From Dermatophagoides farinae (lineage: Eukaryota; Arthropoda; Arachnida; Sarcoptiformes; Pyroglyphidae): 64,000 bases of DNA. The stretch covers positions 1,912,501 to 1,976,500 of the forward strand of contig NC_134683.1 of NCBI RefSeq assembly GCF_024713945.1, given 5' to 3'. The notes under the pieces were generated by a model. It saw only the letters and a list, made by a program, of their open reading frames with translations. It was not told where the DNA came from and did not search any database. The translations under genes were made by a program, and so were the position numbers. How positions within the stretch are numbered: position 1 is the stretch's first letter; every line of letters starts with the position of its first letter. Shown piece by piece: positions 44,295 to 55,700 of this stretch.

Positions 44295-47200
44295 CATGAA
44301 TGGTACATGAAAAACAACTTTGACGATGATGATGATCATCATCATGGTAATGATTATGATGATGAACTTTAGAGAGATTGAAGGAAAAAAGAAGGACAAG
44401 AAAAAAAAACTTGAATTTTTTCTTCTTGATGCCGATGTTATTAACATTTTTGAATTTCAATGTCAAATCAAAAAAAAAAAAAAAAAAATTTTTTGACGTT
44501 TTTCCTCATTTTTTTTACCATCAAGATAGATGTTCGATGATGATGATGATGATGATTATATAACCAGACATACCAGACTTGTATATATATCAATATTGTA
44601 AAAGCGGAAATATTTTCAAGTTGAATGAAATCATCATTCATTCATTGTCTGTTCAAATATGACATCACCATCCACCTTAAGCATAGTATTCGAAACAATG
44701 ATATTCCATATATATGATAATGATCGACGAAAGAAATTCATTATCTTTATTATTTGATAAAAGATTACACCCCCCCCCAAAAAAAATTATCTGGTCATGA
44801 TTATGACTATGATCTTCATATATATATTACCTAGTTTTTTTTCACCCCGTTCATTCATACATTTATTATATGAATGATGATGATTTAATTTTGGGGGGGG
44901 GGGTTCAAAATGATAATCTCTATCCACAAACACACACACACACTAAACAGTGGTTGAAAATATAAATGGTGCCTCACACACACACACACACATGTTTTGA
45001 AATGTTTAGCTTAATTCAATGTGCTCATTGAAGATCATCGTCATTGCTTCAATATATATATTATATACACATTAATATTCCTATTGTCGTCTTTATTTTA
45101 GTTGTTGTTGTTGTTGTTGTTCTACTCTTAAATAGACAACAACAACAACAAACAACACTCCAAGGATCCTATCTAGGTCATAATCATCATCATCATCAAC
45201 AACAACAACAACAAGTCGAAGACTAAAAATTCAATACAGCTTTAGACAGATATATCTGTGTGTGTGTGTGTGTGTTTGTTTGTTTGTTTCATATTCGATT
45301 TCGAATGAATTTTTTTTTCAGATGTTTGTTTGATTATTCAATGTATTCCTACTTTAAGTTGGCTATAATAAAGTAGATGTGATGATTGTTATGTTGATGA
45401 TGATGACCACTATATCAACGTTTCGGACACAAAAAAAAACGATCGAGAGAAAGAGAGAGAACGAAAATGTAAATGTTCATGATGAACGATGGATGATGAT
45501 GATGGGCGAACACATCTATCCATACATTTTGATGATTATTATAATGGCATTTTGGCTGCTGAATCTAAAATGGATGATTATATTTTTGTTGTTGTGACTA
45601 CAACACATGGATGATGATAATGATGATGACAGAGCAAATTCATATTGTCGTAGTAAGCAGACTGAAAAAAAATATTGTCTTTTTTTTAATCTCAGTATAT
45701 ATTATGGATTAATGATGGGATCACCCCGATTTTTCATTCATTCATTCATTCATTCAATTCATCATTCACCATTCTCATCATCATCATGATCATCAAAAGG
45801 ATTTCATCAAATTCAATGTTTTTGTGTAAAGTCTCGAGCATTAAAATTTTATTTCATTTTTTTTCTGGAAAAAATAAACTCAATTACATTTCTATAGTAG
45901 TAGTATAGGGAACAAAGGTCAAATTGCAATGGTTTTTTTTTCTCTTTTGTTTTATTTTTGTGTGTGTGTGTGTGACTTACCATATGACATAAAGAATTTC
46001 CATTGTTTTTTAATGTCGCCCGTTTTTGTTGTTGTTGTTGTTTGACTGGGTGGATTCGGATGAATAGCTTTTTTTTCATCTTCTTTGACCTTTGTTCCGT
46101 TATAAACGATGATGATGATGATGGTGATGAACAAACATGGAATATAATGATAATGGTGATGATGTTTCTTCCTAGATTTTTTTTTGTTGTTGTTGTTTTT
46201 GTTTTTTTCCATTCAACAACAACAAACAGACAAACAAACAAACGAATGGAAAAAAACAATCTCGCCTAATCTGAATATCATCTCATTTGAATATAATAAA
46301 AATTTTAATTTTATTTTTTTTTATAATCATCATCATTTTGATGGTAAAATTGAAATAGTTTTCTATTTGAAGCTGGTTTTTTGTTGTTGTTGTTGTTATT
46401 GTCACCTTTTGTCCCAATTTTTTTTAAATATTCGAATTCAAATCCATCATCATCATCAACACCATTTGATCGTCATTTATGAATGTCCAAAAACAAAATG
46501 ATCTTTTTTCTATTCAATTTTTTTTTCATTGTTTTCATGACCATTTATAATTTTGTTATTGAAAACAAAACAAAAAAATTTCAAATCATCAAAAAAAAAG
46601 GATTTCAAAACGAACCGATTATCATTCATATGTAATAATAATAACCCAGGTAATAATGACATTGTCATCATCATCATCATCATCATCATTTTTTTTTCTA
46701 CCGTGAATATCATCGGGTAATTAATAATATTTTTCATCCTTGAATAACCGGGTAATGAATGGATTTAATACCATATTAATCCTATTTTTAGATAAAATGA
46801 TGATGATCATCATCATCAAGTGGTCAAATGACGATGTTGACGGGTGGCCCCTTTGATGATGATGATGGTCATACGAAAATTACAAAATCCACAATTATCC
46901 ATGGATACCATCATTATATTTTTTATATAATTTAATGAATAAGAAAAGAAAAGGGTTTCACCTTGAGAAATTTCCAAATCCAAAAGCCTTTAGGCTTCTG
47001 TAACAATGGGATAAATACTTTTTTTTGACCACAAAATGGACACACCTTTTGTATTATTGTTTTTGTTGTTTAAAAAATTTTTTTTAAATAAAATATTGGT
47101 GACTTGACCACCAACAAAAATTTTCACCTATCCACGGTTGATTGGTCAAATCATCCACATAGGTCGTGTGGGCGTAGTAGTAGTAGCAGTGATGACCCTC

Positions 47201-50200
47201 ATTTATCATCATTGATTTTAAACTGTATTTTTTTCTTTTGCTCGTCACATCATTTGAAATCGACATTTTTTTTTGGATTTATTATTATTATTATTATTTC
47301 GTTGGTCTAATAACCCAGATTTGTGGTCGCTGATGATGATGATGATGATGATGATAATTATATAACCCAAAGATTATGATGATGATCATTATAATCATTT
47401 TGATGCAATTATTCCATTTTTTTTTCTCTTATACATAGAGAATAGACCAATTATTTTTTTTCCAACCTATATCTATCAATCTAATCTATAGATTTTTTTT
47501 TCTCGCTTTCGGGTTTATCGATTTTTTTTCGGGTCAATATTCATCTCTCTCTCTTTCTTTGCCCTGATTTGAACTTTGAACTTATTCACCGTTATCCGGT
47601 TTTGACCTTATGTTTGAATTTGGCAAAATAAGATTGTCAGATTAGTAATCAGATATAAAAATTTGATCATTACCTGATCAACATTGTATGGCTATCTAAT
47701 AATTATCTTTTTGAAAAGACTGGAAAAAAATGTCTAATTAGAAAAATTGAATGTCCTAATAGGATAATATCAACATAACAGCAATATTTATACAAATCAG
47801 TATATGACATGTTTGATTTTGTTTTTTTTTTTACTTTTTTGAATGAATAATCATCTCATTATCTATCGATGGCCATTGGCCACACACATACACACACACA
47901 TGAACTAATAAATTTGAATAAAGTCAAATACAAATACAAATACAAAAAAAAATGGTCAGTCTTATGCAAATACTAATTTGTTGATATTCATCGAAATTTT
48001 TTTTTCTGTCTGTCTGTACATATTCGGGCAATTGACATAATTTCAAGGTCCGTTTTTGGTTATTATTTGTAACTGATATGAATCAGAACAGGGAAAAATA
48101 ATTTTCATGAAATTTACAAATGTGTTAATTAAACATTTGTAGTGAATTTTTTTTTTGTTGTTGCCCAAATCATCAGCTGAATGAATTGATTAAAGGCAAT
48201 TTTATCATCATTTTAATGCTAATGACGATTGTGTAATTATCATATTTTTTTGTTACGATGCTTATGATGATGTTCATACCAATGACCCGACCCAGAAAAA
48301 AAATTGGTTTACATCTTAAGTAGCCATTACCATTATCATCATCATCATCATAATAACTTGGTTTTTTTTTCAAATTTTTGGCGCCCAAAGGGAAAAAGAA
48401 ACTTTTCAGTGTTTTTTTTTTCAATACACACACATTCTATGATGTGCATAAAAATTTGGCCAACAGTTCCACACACACACACACACACACACTCACATGC
48501 ATAATTTATAATCATTCATCAATCAATAAATATGATTATGATATGAAAAAAAAGATTTAAATTCAAAAGATTTTTGAATCTAAATTTAACTACTGGTTTT
48601 CTATTTTTTTTTTGTTAAATTTTCACCGGGGTACGTTAGTTATGAACAACACACTGATATATTGTGATGATTATTCGTTTCACCTATTTTTCTTTGTTCT
48701 TTCTTTTTTTCCAATGATGATGATGATGATGAATGATCTGAATCAATTTGCTGTTCAAATCTATTGTTTTTTTTGATCATCACCATCACCATCATCAGCA
48801 TAATCAATCAACAATTGGTTAGGTCTGTTGAAAACAAATGGAAATGAATCAAAAAAAAAAAAAAAAAAAAAAAAATAGGAATGAAATGAAATGGAAAAAA
48901 AATATTCTATCTAGGTCAAACAAATCTTGCTGTAGTTGAATTTTTTTTTTTTTTTTGATTACCATTTCTGAAAAACAATAAAATTTATATATTCCAAGAC
49001 CAGTGTTAATGATCGTTACTATCTATACACTACTACTGACGAAGACGAAGGGTTTCCATTTTTCCATTCTATTTTCATTCAAGAAGAAGAAAAAAAAGAC
49101 TTAAACTAAATTCCCACCTATGTAAAAAAAAATGTTTTGCCATTAGTCGATTGACAAATTTTCTTTTTTTTTTCTTGCTTCAATTCAAATATCTCATTCA
49201 TTTGATTTGTTCACATGATGATTATGGTTTTATTCACATACATACAGAGTAAACATTTATATGATGATCATTTCCGTTTTTTTCTGTGTCGTTTTTGCTT
49301 CAATTATTATGCACGTGCATCCAATTTAAATTTGATAATACACACACACACACACACACGTTTTATAGATTTTTCTCCATCTCACTATGTGACTAAAAAA
49401 TTGTAACAAAAATCATGATTAAATTTAATTGATTTGAATTGAATTGGATGATGATGATGATAATGATAATGACGACGATGAACTCAATTAAATTTGTCGT
49501 AAATTTTGATCAATTAAGTCTTCTATTCACTATTCCTTTTCAATTATAATAAAAAAAATTTTCTGGTTCATTGTCCGGATATTCAACATCCGCTTCTATC
49601 TCTCTCTCTCTCTCACTTTTTTTTTTGGTTTATTCATCCATTAGAATAATGTTGAAAACAACATGCATACATGTGTTGAACTTTGACCCATTGTATCTTT
49701 AATCTTTACTGTTGTTTCTGTTGCCTATTTCAATGGGCAAGTCATGAAAAAAAAAAAAATTTTTTTTTTCATTTCATTGTCATCATGAAAAAACAACGTC
49801 ATTTGGTTTCTGGGCTGATAGTATTTCACTACACCCACTTCAAAACACACACACACACACAGGAAAACCAAAATCTAAATAATGACCATCTGTGGTATTC
49901 GTTGATTTTTTTTTTTGATATCCATGCGAGTAGTAAACAAAACAAAACAAAACAAAAATTTTCATTTCAATTTCAAACTTCTGGAACGAATTTTTGTGTT
50001 GCTGTTGACGTTTACTTGTTTTGATTTATTTTGTTTTATCAATTTACTTTATTAAATTTTTGATTTATTTTCTTTTTTTGATTTAGGCTTATCAAAATGA
50101 ATTTGAAAAGATAACACATCAATTTTTCAAAAATATTAATCAATTAACAAAATCTGGTGGAAATAATAATAATACGGCTACTATTGGATTGGCCACTATC

Positions 50201-53200
50201 AATGGTGCTGGTGCAGGTGATGAATTATGTTCATTATCATCAACAACATCAACAAAAACATCAACCACCCTATTACGTTCAATTAAACAACAAAAAGATC
50301 GATGTCTAAATCTTTGGCTAAAATCATTGGAATATTTAACCATTCTGCAGAAACATTCAGGCAAACGTTGTCCACGTCATTATTTTGTGTAAGTTTTGTT
50401 TTTTAAATTTCACCTGCTGTGCGTGCACTGCACACACACACTTGTAAAGAGTGTATATTTACGGACCAAAAAAAATGACAAGAGAAAAAAAATTAGTAAT
50501 TTTTCCCACGACCAACCAAGGATTTTGTTTGAAAAAATTTTTTTTTCTTTCTTTTCAAAAGTCCTTATTCCAATCACAAGTTAGATCAATAAAATCTTAT
50601 CGATTTTTGAGTTTCACACAACAGATCCTGATGTGTAATTTGAATCAGATAGTAGGTATCGTTTTGTTGTTGTTGTTGTTGTTGTATTTCTCAAGTACCA
50701 TGTGGTCATGTGTTTGAATGTGTACAACAACATCATCATTATCATTGGCCAAGTTCCTGGACAGCTTTTATTGTGTGTGTTTGGTCAATCAAATTGATCG
50801 ATTTTCATTCATTCATTCATTCCTTTTTTTTCTATTTGTTTTATCATCATCAATCGATCGTTTGATCGTTTTTTTTACATTTGAAATTTCATTTCCTGAT
50901 TATAATTTCCGCTTGTTTTTTTTTATGCTTTTAAACATTTGATGATTCTCTTGTCATTATATTTTAGATTCATCATCATAATCATCATTGTCGTTGTAAC
51001 AATAATAATGAATGAATGAGGATGATATTTTGACATTGTTGATTACGAATTACGATTTTTTTTTCTTCATCTTTGAATATTTTATTATTCCATTCCATTC
51101 ATCTAGCTCTTTTTCTCATTTTATTCAGACACTTCTATCAATCAATCATTTTCAATCGATTTTTTTTTGTTTTTGTTTTTCTTTTTTGGATACCAAAATC
51201 GATTTAAGATTGACACTATCCGAATATCCGACAGTTTTTTTTCATTTTCATTCGATTCGATTCATTGTGTTCAAATCAAGTTATTACCGCATTTATCTAT
51301 CTTTGTATTCCTAAATCTTGAATCGGATTAATTGGAAAAACTTGATTTTCTTTGAGTTTTTTTCTCATATTTTTTTTCCACATTCAACATTATAATGAAG
51401 GTGTTGTTGTACATTCATTCATTTTTTTTACCTACTTGATCAAATTTGATTGATGGCCATTTAGGAAAATTTTGGAAAAAAGGATTGGCTCTCTCATGCT
51501 TTAATCCTCTTTGTGTGCGTGTGTGTGTGTATGTGTGTGTGTATTAAGCTTACCTTTGAAACAATAAAAAAACGCCCATTTTTTCGATTGATTTGATTAT
51601 CAAATTAAAATTATCATCATCTTTTAATTCATTTTTTTTGTTTTTTTTCTCATTGTTATTTGTTGGAACAATATCATATTGCGACACACATTCACTCACG
51701 CAGGAACAATAAAAGCCTATTGAATGAAATCAATGTTGCAGATCGATCGAAGCCATTATCATCATCAAAGTTGATTGTATCACAACAACAACAACAACAA
51801 CAGCAGCAACATCAACAACATTATCATCATTATCGGCAAATTTTTTCAACAGATAGCATTGATACAAAATCAAAACAACCGGCCTTGAATCATCCATATC
51901 GAAATATTTTATTTGGTCATCATCATAATGATAAAAATGTTAATATCAAATCACCAAAACAAACAGTTCCACCAACACCACCACCACCACCACCTTATAA
52001 TCCTCGTCATTTAATTGTTTCGAGCTTTAATCCGTCCTATGCTGCCGTTGTTGCCTCATCATCATCACCAAATTCTTCTTCTGTTGGATCAATTAAAAAA
52101 GTAGAGCTTAAATCTATCGGAACAGGTGGATCATCAGTCATTATACAGAATCGTCGTGTTCAGACAAGTACAAGTATAACTAAAAATCAATCACAAATGG
52201 CCAATAATATGATGGAACAACAATCAAAAGCAGATTTATCATTATCATTATGTGATACAAGAGATAGTTTAGATGGTGGTAGCGGTTCACCAGGTGCCGA
52301 TTCCGGTGTATTCAGTTCATCAATGGATCATTCAACAATATCATCATCATCATCATCATCGTCAACATCAGCAGCAGCAGCAACCGGAGCAGCAGCAGTA
52401 GCAGTAGTGAAGTATGAAATCATACAGAAAGATATCGGATATTCGAGTGATGCAGATATGAGCGATGCAATTGAGGTTAGTTGATTGTTGATTCCATTTG
52501 AACCATATTACCCCGGTCAATACACTTTTTTTCTATATCCATTTATCATAGATAAGTGAGAAAATGCGAACGAAAAATTAAAAAAAAAAAAAAAAATTTC
52601 CATAAATGAAATTTTTTCTTTTATGCTAATATGATGTGATCGAGATTTTTTTCTTCTTCATTTTTTTTTTAAACTGATCATAATCCTAATCTATGGGCAA
52701 CAACAAAAAAAAAACAGAAACAAAAAATAAAATTTTCATTTTCTCGCCATACGGATTATTTTAAATCTAATTTTTTTCCCTTCATAGAAAAACAACAACA
52801 ATTGCCCCGTGATTTTTTTTTTTTTTTTTTTTGGTATCCGAAAAAAGCAAATTTTTCGTTCTCAATCTCTTTCACTCTCTATGGCTTGTCATGAATCTAA
52901 CCTGTTGAATATATATACCATTTTTATATCGAAAAAAAAACATTACAAAAACTTTCATCATTGCATTGTGAATGTGCAAAGTTTTTCTAGTTTTTTTTCT
53001 CGCTAACATTTACATTTTATTTTTTGATATAAAAATTTTCAGGCTTGAATACATTTTCTTTATGAAAGTGGAGAAAAGAAAATGGAATAAATAGTAAAAT
53101 AAAAAAATCGAACCCAAAAATAAACATTTTTTTTTCACTTTCAGTACAGGACAGGTGAAAACAAAACGAAACGAGAAAAAAAAATAGGAACGGTCATGAT

Positions 53201-54679
53201 CCAAAGTTGTTGAATGTTGATGGTTTGGCCATTTTTTCTTTATTCATTGAAATGATGAAATAAAATGTGTCAAATGGAATAATGAATAAAATGTTTGTTT
53301 GTTTTACGATAATCAATCTTTGTTTGTGTGTTTGAAGCAAATAAATTAACCAGAAGATTTATATTGATAATTTTAATACCATATGAAATGAATCAATCAG
53401 TAATTAGATTGTTGTCTAATGAAATTTAATGAATTTTACCATTACGATGTTTTGTCTGCTATGAAAATAAACTTTTTCTTCCCTCATCATTAATGATGAA
53501 AATATAGATGGATATGTGTTTGATCAAATTAATTCCTGTTTACTCATTCCAATATTTGTATTTGATTTTGAGTTCATAGTTGTTGACATTTTTTTTTCTC
53601 TCATCACCCACATATTTAGGCTCAACCACATTCATCCGATCATCAAAGTAGTCAACAGAAATCATCAAAAAAACGTCATGTACGTCGACGACGAACACGG
53701 ACAAGTAATCGTAATCGACCATGGAGCTATCATGCTGATTGGACTGCATGGGATTATTATCAGACACCATTCTTTTGCGATCATTTTAGTAATGAAGATT
53801 TAAATTATGATGATAATGAAAACATTATACGTAAACTAACGGAATTTGGTGAAAATTATGAATCATGGATTAATAATGAATTGGATTTAACTGATACGGA
53901 TATTCGTGGTAATTATTAGAAAAGAAAAAAAATTTAATTTGAAATAATTTATTTCCTTTTTCAATAAATAAACTATAGATCAAAAACCGGCTGTTGTAAT
54001 TGAAAAACCGGAAATCGAAGCCTTTGGTGACGAACAACTGCAACAACAACCAATTGTAAATGTTATGGTTGTGGAAAAAGCTGACGCTTGTACTGCTACA
54101 TCACCAATACCATTTTTGGATAAAGAATGTCAAGTTATTGATGAACTACTTCAAATGGGTAACAATAACAATGATGAAAAAGATGATGAAATCTATGCTA
54201 GAAGCGTAACAAAACAAAATAAATGCACAGAGACACGTTCGAAACAGATGATTGATTCATCATGTGAGCCAATGTCTTGTCCACCATCACCAACACCAAA
54301 ATCATCAACGAATAAAAAGTGTAAAGATTCAAAAGCAACAATACCGACAATCAAAATCAAACCGAATCGTTCGATAAGAAAATTTGAAAATAATATCGAT
54401 GATATTATGGCCAGACGATCACCATCACCATTAATGATGAAAAAATCATCAAACATTATTGGATCATCGGTATCGAATCAATCAACACAATCAACATTGG
54501 CCACTATTACAACTGTTTGTCAATGTGGCCATAATTGCCAAAATAATAATTCTTCACCATATTCATCAATAAAATTTTATACTAGTATTGCATTGGCTGG
54601 CCTATTGTCTTTTTTGATTGCTGTAACACAATATTCACCTGAAATACATAAAACATATCCACGGCCACCACCACTTTGA
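25775..54679 (+). CDS. KASH-domain nuclear envelope protein, klarsicht-like (7 exons, 1,092 aa)
   Basis: Exons: 25775-25915, 25980-26303, 26378-27127, 50087-50388, 51704-52475, 53620-53908, 53979-54679 (TGA). All introns are GT-AG and phases match throughout (0,0,0,2,0,1). Residues 1-170 are Ser/Gln/His-rich. Predicted amphipathic helices at about 184-219, 393-430 and 467-495 (Trp-rich, WLKSLEYL) resemble spectrin-like segments and are separated by Asp, Asn, His and Gln runs. A Pro-rich run sits in exon 5. A basic cluster lies at about 780-796, then FGENYESWINNE at 839-850, which resembles what I recall of klarsicht. The C-terminus has one hydrophobic span (about 1059-1077) and 15 residues ending RPPPL. 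A tail anchor plus terminal PPPx is the KASH signature: such proteins sit in the outer nuclear membrane, bind SUN proteins in the lumen and link nuclei to motors or cytoskeleton. The klarsicht versus nesprin assignment is tentative. The luminal tail is unusually short. Upstream coding exons cannot be excluded. Confidence 0.7.
25980..26303 (+). CDS. KASH gene exon 2
   Basis: The acceptor is AAATAG; the exon encodes residues 48-155 and ends at TCA before GTAATT (phase 0). It is His-, Ser- and Gln-rich and ends in the less repetitive SLGLSLEED-like stretch (read as GLGLSLEEDFSLKYCQS). The flanking introns are 64 and 74 bp. Confidence 0.65.
26378..27127 (+). CDS. KASH gene exon 3
   Basis: The acceptor is CTATAG; it encodes residues 156-405 and ends at GAA before GTAGGT (phase 0). 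It holds the first predicted helix (about residues 184-219, EFIEWLDYIENQLDSV), long Asp/Asn/His/Gln tracts, and the beginning of the second helix (ADWSVILARHE). Confidence 0.7.
27837..27897. promoter_or_regulatory. Inverted pair of CTCF-like motifs
   Basis: On the minus strand 27837-27850 reads GACACTAGATGGCG, and on the plus strand 27883-27897 reads TATAGATGGCGCTAG. Both share the AGATGGCG core of the CTCF consensus (CCASYAGRKGGCRS) and lie in opposite orientation about 35 bases apart. The core also resembles a YY1 site. Binding is inference. Confidence 0.3.
31001..31039. promoter_or_regulatory. Adjacent DR1-type nuclear receptor-like elements
   Basis: The minus strand of 31001-31013 reads AGGTCAAAGTTCA, an exact direct repeat of two hexamers with one base between them (DR1, the HNF4 or RXR/USP heterodimer type). 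Plus-strand 31027-31039 reads AGGTTAAAGTTGA, a degenerate copy. Occupancy is unknown. Confidence 0.3.
32886..32928. repeat. Compound (AAC)n-(ACG)n microsatellite
   Basis: An AAC repeat changes directly into an ACG repeat and ends in GACGTCGCG, an unusual CpG-dense patch for this A+T-rich window. Confidence 0.85.
34122..34149. repeat. (TTG)n microsatellite
   Basis: Uninterrupted TTG repeat, 28 bases. Confidence 0.95.
38303..38506. promoter_or_regulatory. Pair of DR1-like elements
   Basis: 38303-38315 reads TGGTCAAAGGTTA on the minus strand, and 38494-38506 reads AGGTCAAAGGTTC on the plus strand. Each is one or two bases off a DR1 consensus. They face each other about 180 bases apart within the giant intron. 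Confidence 0.25.
39069..39098. repeat. A30 homopolymer
   Basis: Uninterrupted run of 30 A, with no adjacent sequence recognisable as a retroposed gene. Confidence 0.95.
41391..41420. repeat. (CAT)n microsatellite
   Basis: Uninterrupted CAT repeat, 30 bases. Confidence 0.95.
44254..44291. repeat. (GT)n microsatellite
   Basis: Uninterrupted GT repeat, 38 bases. Confidence 0.95.
44770..44903. repeat. C9-A8 and T4-G11 inverted runs
   Basis: Nine C followed by eight A at 44770-44786, and TTTT followed by eleven G at 44889-44903, are complementary across about 100 bases. They are the longest C and G runs I noticed in the window. Confidence 0.8.
45909..46098. repeat. 15-base inverted repeat containing an AGGTCA half-site
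   Basis: GGAACAAAGGTCAAA at 45909-45923 recurs exactly on the opposite strand at 46084-46098, with 160 bases between. Confidence 0.8.
47570..47582 (-). promoter_or_regulatory. DR1-type element
   Basis: The minus strand reads AGTTCAAAGTTCA, a perfect direct repeat of AGTTCA with a single A spacer. It is in the giant intron, with another half-site (TTGACCTTA) about 25 bases downstream. Confidence 0.25.
48851..48875. repeat. A25 homopolymer
   Basis: Uninterrupted run of 25 A. Confidence 0.95.
49677..49689 (-). promoter_or_regulatory. DR1-type element near the end of the giant intron
   Basis: The minus strand reads GGGTCAAAGTTCA, a DR1 of HNF4 type, about 400 bases upstream of exon 4. If an internal promoter produces a C-terminal KASH isoform, this would be in its proximal region; that is inference. 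Confidence 0.25.
50087..50388 (+). CDS. KASH gene exon 4
   Basis: The acceptor is TTTAG; the exon starts in phase 0 with AYQNEFEKITHQF, continuing the helix begun at the end of exon 3 across the 23-kb intron. It encodes residues 406-505 plus two bases of residue 506. The second helix (467-495) contains RCLNLWLKSLEYL. The donor is GTAAGT (phase 2). Confidence 0.7.
51704..52475 (+). CDS. KASH gene exon 5
   Basis: The acceptor is CGCAG; one base completes the Val codon split with exon 4, then NNKSLLNEINVADRSKP. It encodes residues 507-763: Gln/His run, Pro run (PPTPPPPPPYNP), Ser and Ala runs, and a Gly/Ser stretch, ending DIGYSSDADMSDAIE before GTTAGT (phase 0). It is likely a disordered linker. 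Confidence 0.65.
53620..53908 (+). CDS. KASH gene exon 6
   Basis: The acceptor is ATTTAG; it encodes residues 764-859 plus one base, with donor GTAATT (phase 1). A basic cluster (KKRHVRRRRTRTSNRNR) is followed by an aromatic-rich segment (WSYHADWTAWDYY) and KLTEFGENYESWINNE. This is the least repetitive part of the protein and the best probe for finding homologues. Confidence 0.7.
53979..54679 (+). CDS. KASH gene exon 7 with C-terminal KASH segment
   Basis: The acceptor is CTATAG; two bases complete an Asp codon, then QKPAVVIEKPEIEAFG. It encodes residues 861-1092 and a TGA stop. A Cys-containing stretch (CQCGHNC) precedes the hydrophobic span SIALAGLLSFLIAV. The tail YSPEIHKTYPRPPPL ends the protein. 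Confidence 0.75.
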
Positions 54680-55700
54680 ATGAAACAAAACAAAACAAAA
54701 ATAACCTCTATCATGATGATGAATACAAGATACACTAACTTTGATCTTTTTTCCTGATTATTGTTCTTTTCGATTCATGATCATGAAACAAAAATGACGA
54801 TGATCATGATGATCATGATTGAAAGCGACCATCATCATCATCATCATCATCATCATAATCATCATAACAAAGAATACCTCATTGGAAAATAATCGAAATA
54901 TTCTCATACACCAGTAATATATATGAAATCATGATATACATACCTATTCACATGGCAATCATTTTTCGTATGCAACCAAAAAAAAAAAAAAAAGAAAAAA
55001 ACGATCATCGAAAAGCATCAGTAAAAAAAACAAATGAACATCATTATCATTGAGAAAAAAAAACCAAAGAACAAAAAAAAAAATAAAAAAAATACAGAAA
55101 AATCTCATTTCATTATAATCAAAGAATCGAATATCATCATGATTGGCCTAATATGAAAAATCAATTTCCGAACGAGCTATTCGTGTGGTTGTGTCTTTGT
55201 GAATGTTTTGTATTTGAATTTTCATCGTATTAATCTATCTATTCTATAATCGTTTTTAATCATCATATGAATTATAATTATATATAAATAATATGGCTAT
55301 AATTAATTTAAAAATCCAAGAAAAACATTCGAATACAGACATCAATTTATTGATGATGAAACTATTGTGCCTTATCTCTCTTATAATTATATTAATGTCG
55401 CTCATTCATCAAAAAAAAAAAAAACAAAAACAAAAATCAAAGCGAAAAAAAACCTACATCAATCCATCAATATAAATATCGAATATGAATGAATTTTTTC
55501 CTTTTTCATCACAAACATTCGATTTGAAATCCACTTGAACACTACACTATATATATACTGGAATACTGGAATTCATATGGGAGAAAAAAAAATTTTTTTT
55601 TTTTATAAAAATTCATTTGCATATTAATCAATCAATGGATGATTATAATAAATTGATTGGATGATCACCATGGCTAAATATACATTAAATTATCATATAT
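54680..55700 (+). other. 3' flank / probable 3' UTR of the KASH gene
   Basis: It is A-rich and repeat-rich, with several A runs. An AATAAA hexamer at 55082-55087 is the first plausible polyadenylation signal, but A-rich sequence makes such hexamers frequent. No second gene is visible. A 60-codon open frame at 55293-55475 is Lys/Ile-rich and looks non-coding. Confidence 0.35.

Larger units (their letters stand above)
27128..50086 (+). other. Giant intron 3 of the KASH gene (22,959 bp)
   Basis: It runs from donor GTAGGT after exon 3 to acceptor TTTAG before exon 4. The content is microsatellites, homopolymer runs and scattered repeat-poor islands; I find no nested gene I can support on either strand. 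Repeat-poor islands with motif content include 27.83-27.90 kb (CTCF-like pair), 31.00-31.04 kb and 38.30-38.51 kb (DR1-like repeats), 37.6-38.05 kb, and 45.9-46.1 kb (15-base inverted pair). The other introns of this gene are 64-1,315 bp. Confidence 0.6.

Noticed and set aside
45849-46259. A 136-codon minus-strand open frame
   Set aside because: It is repeat-derived (Thr, Lys, Ser, Gln, His runs) and overlaps equally long frames on the other strand.
53516-53803. A 95-codon plus-strand frame over exon 6
   Set aside because: It is the wrong frame of exon 6; the true frame joins exon 5 and exon 7 in phase.
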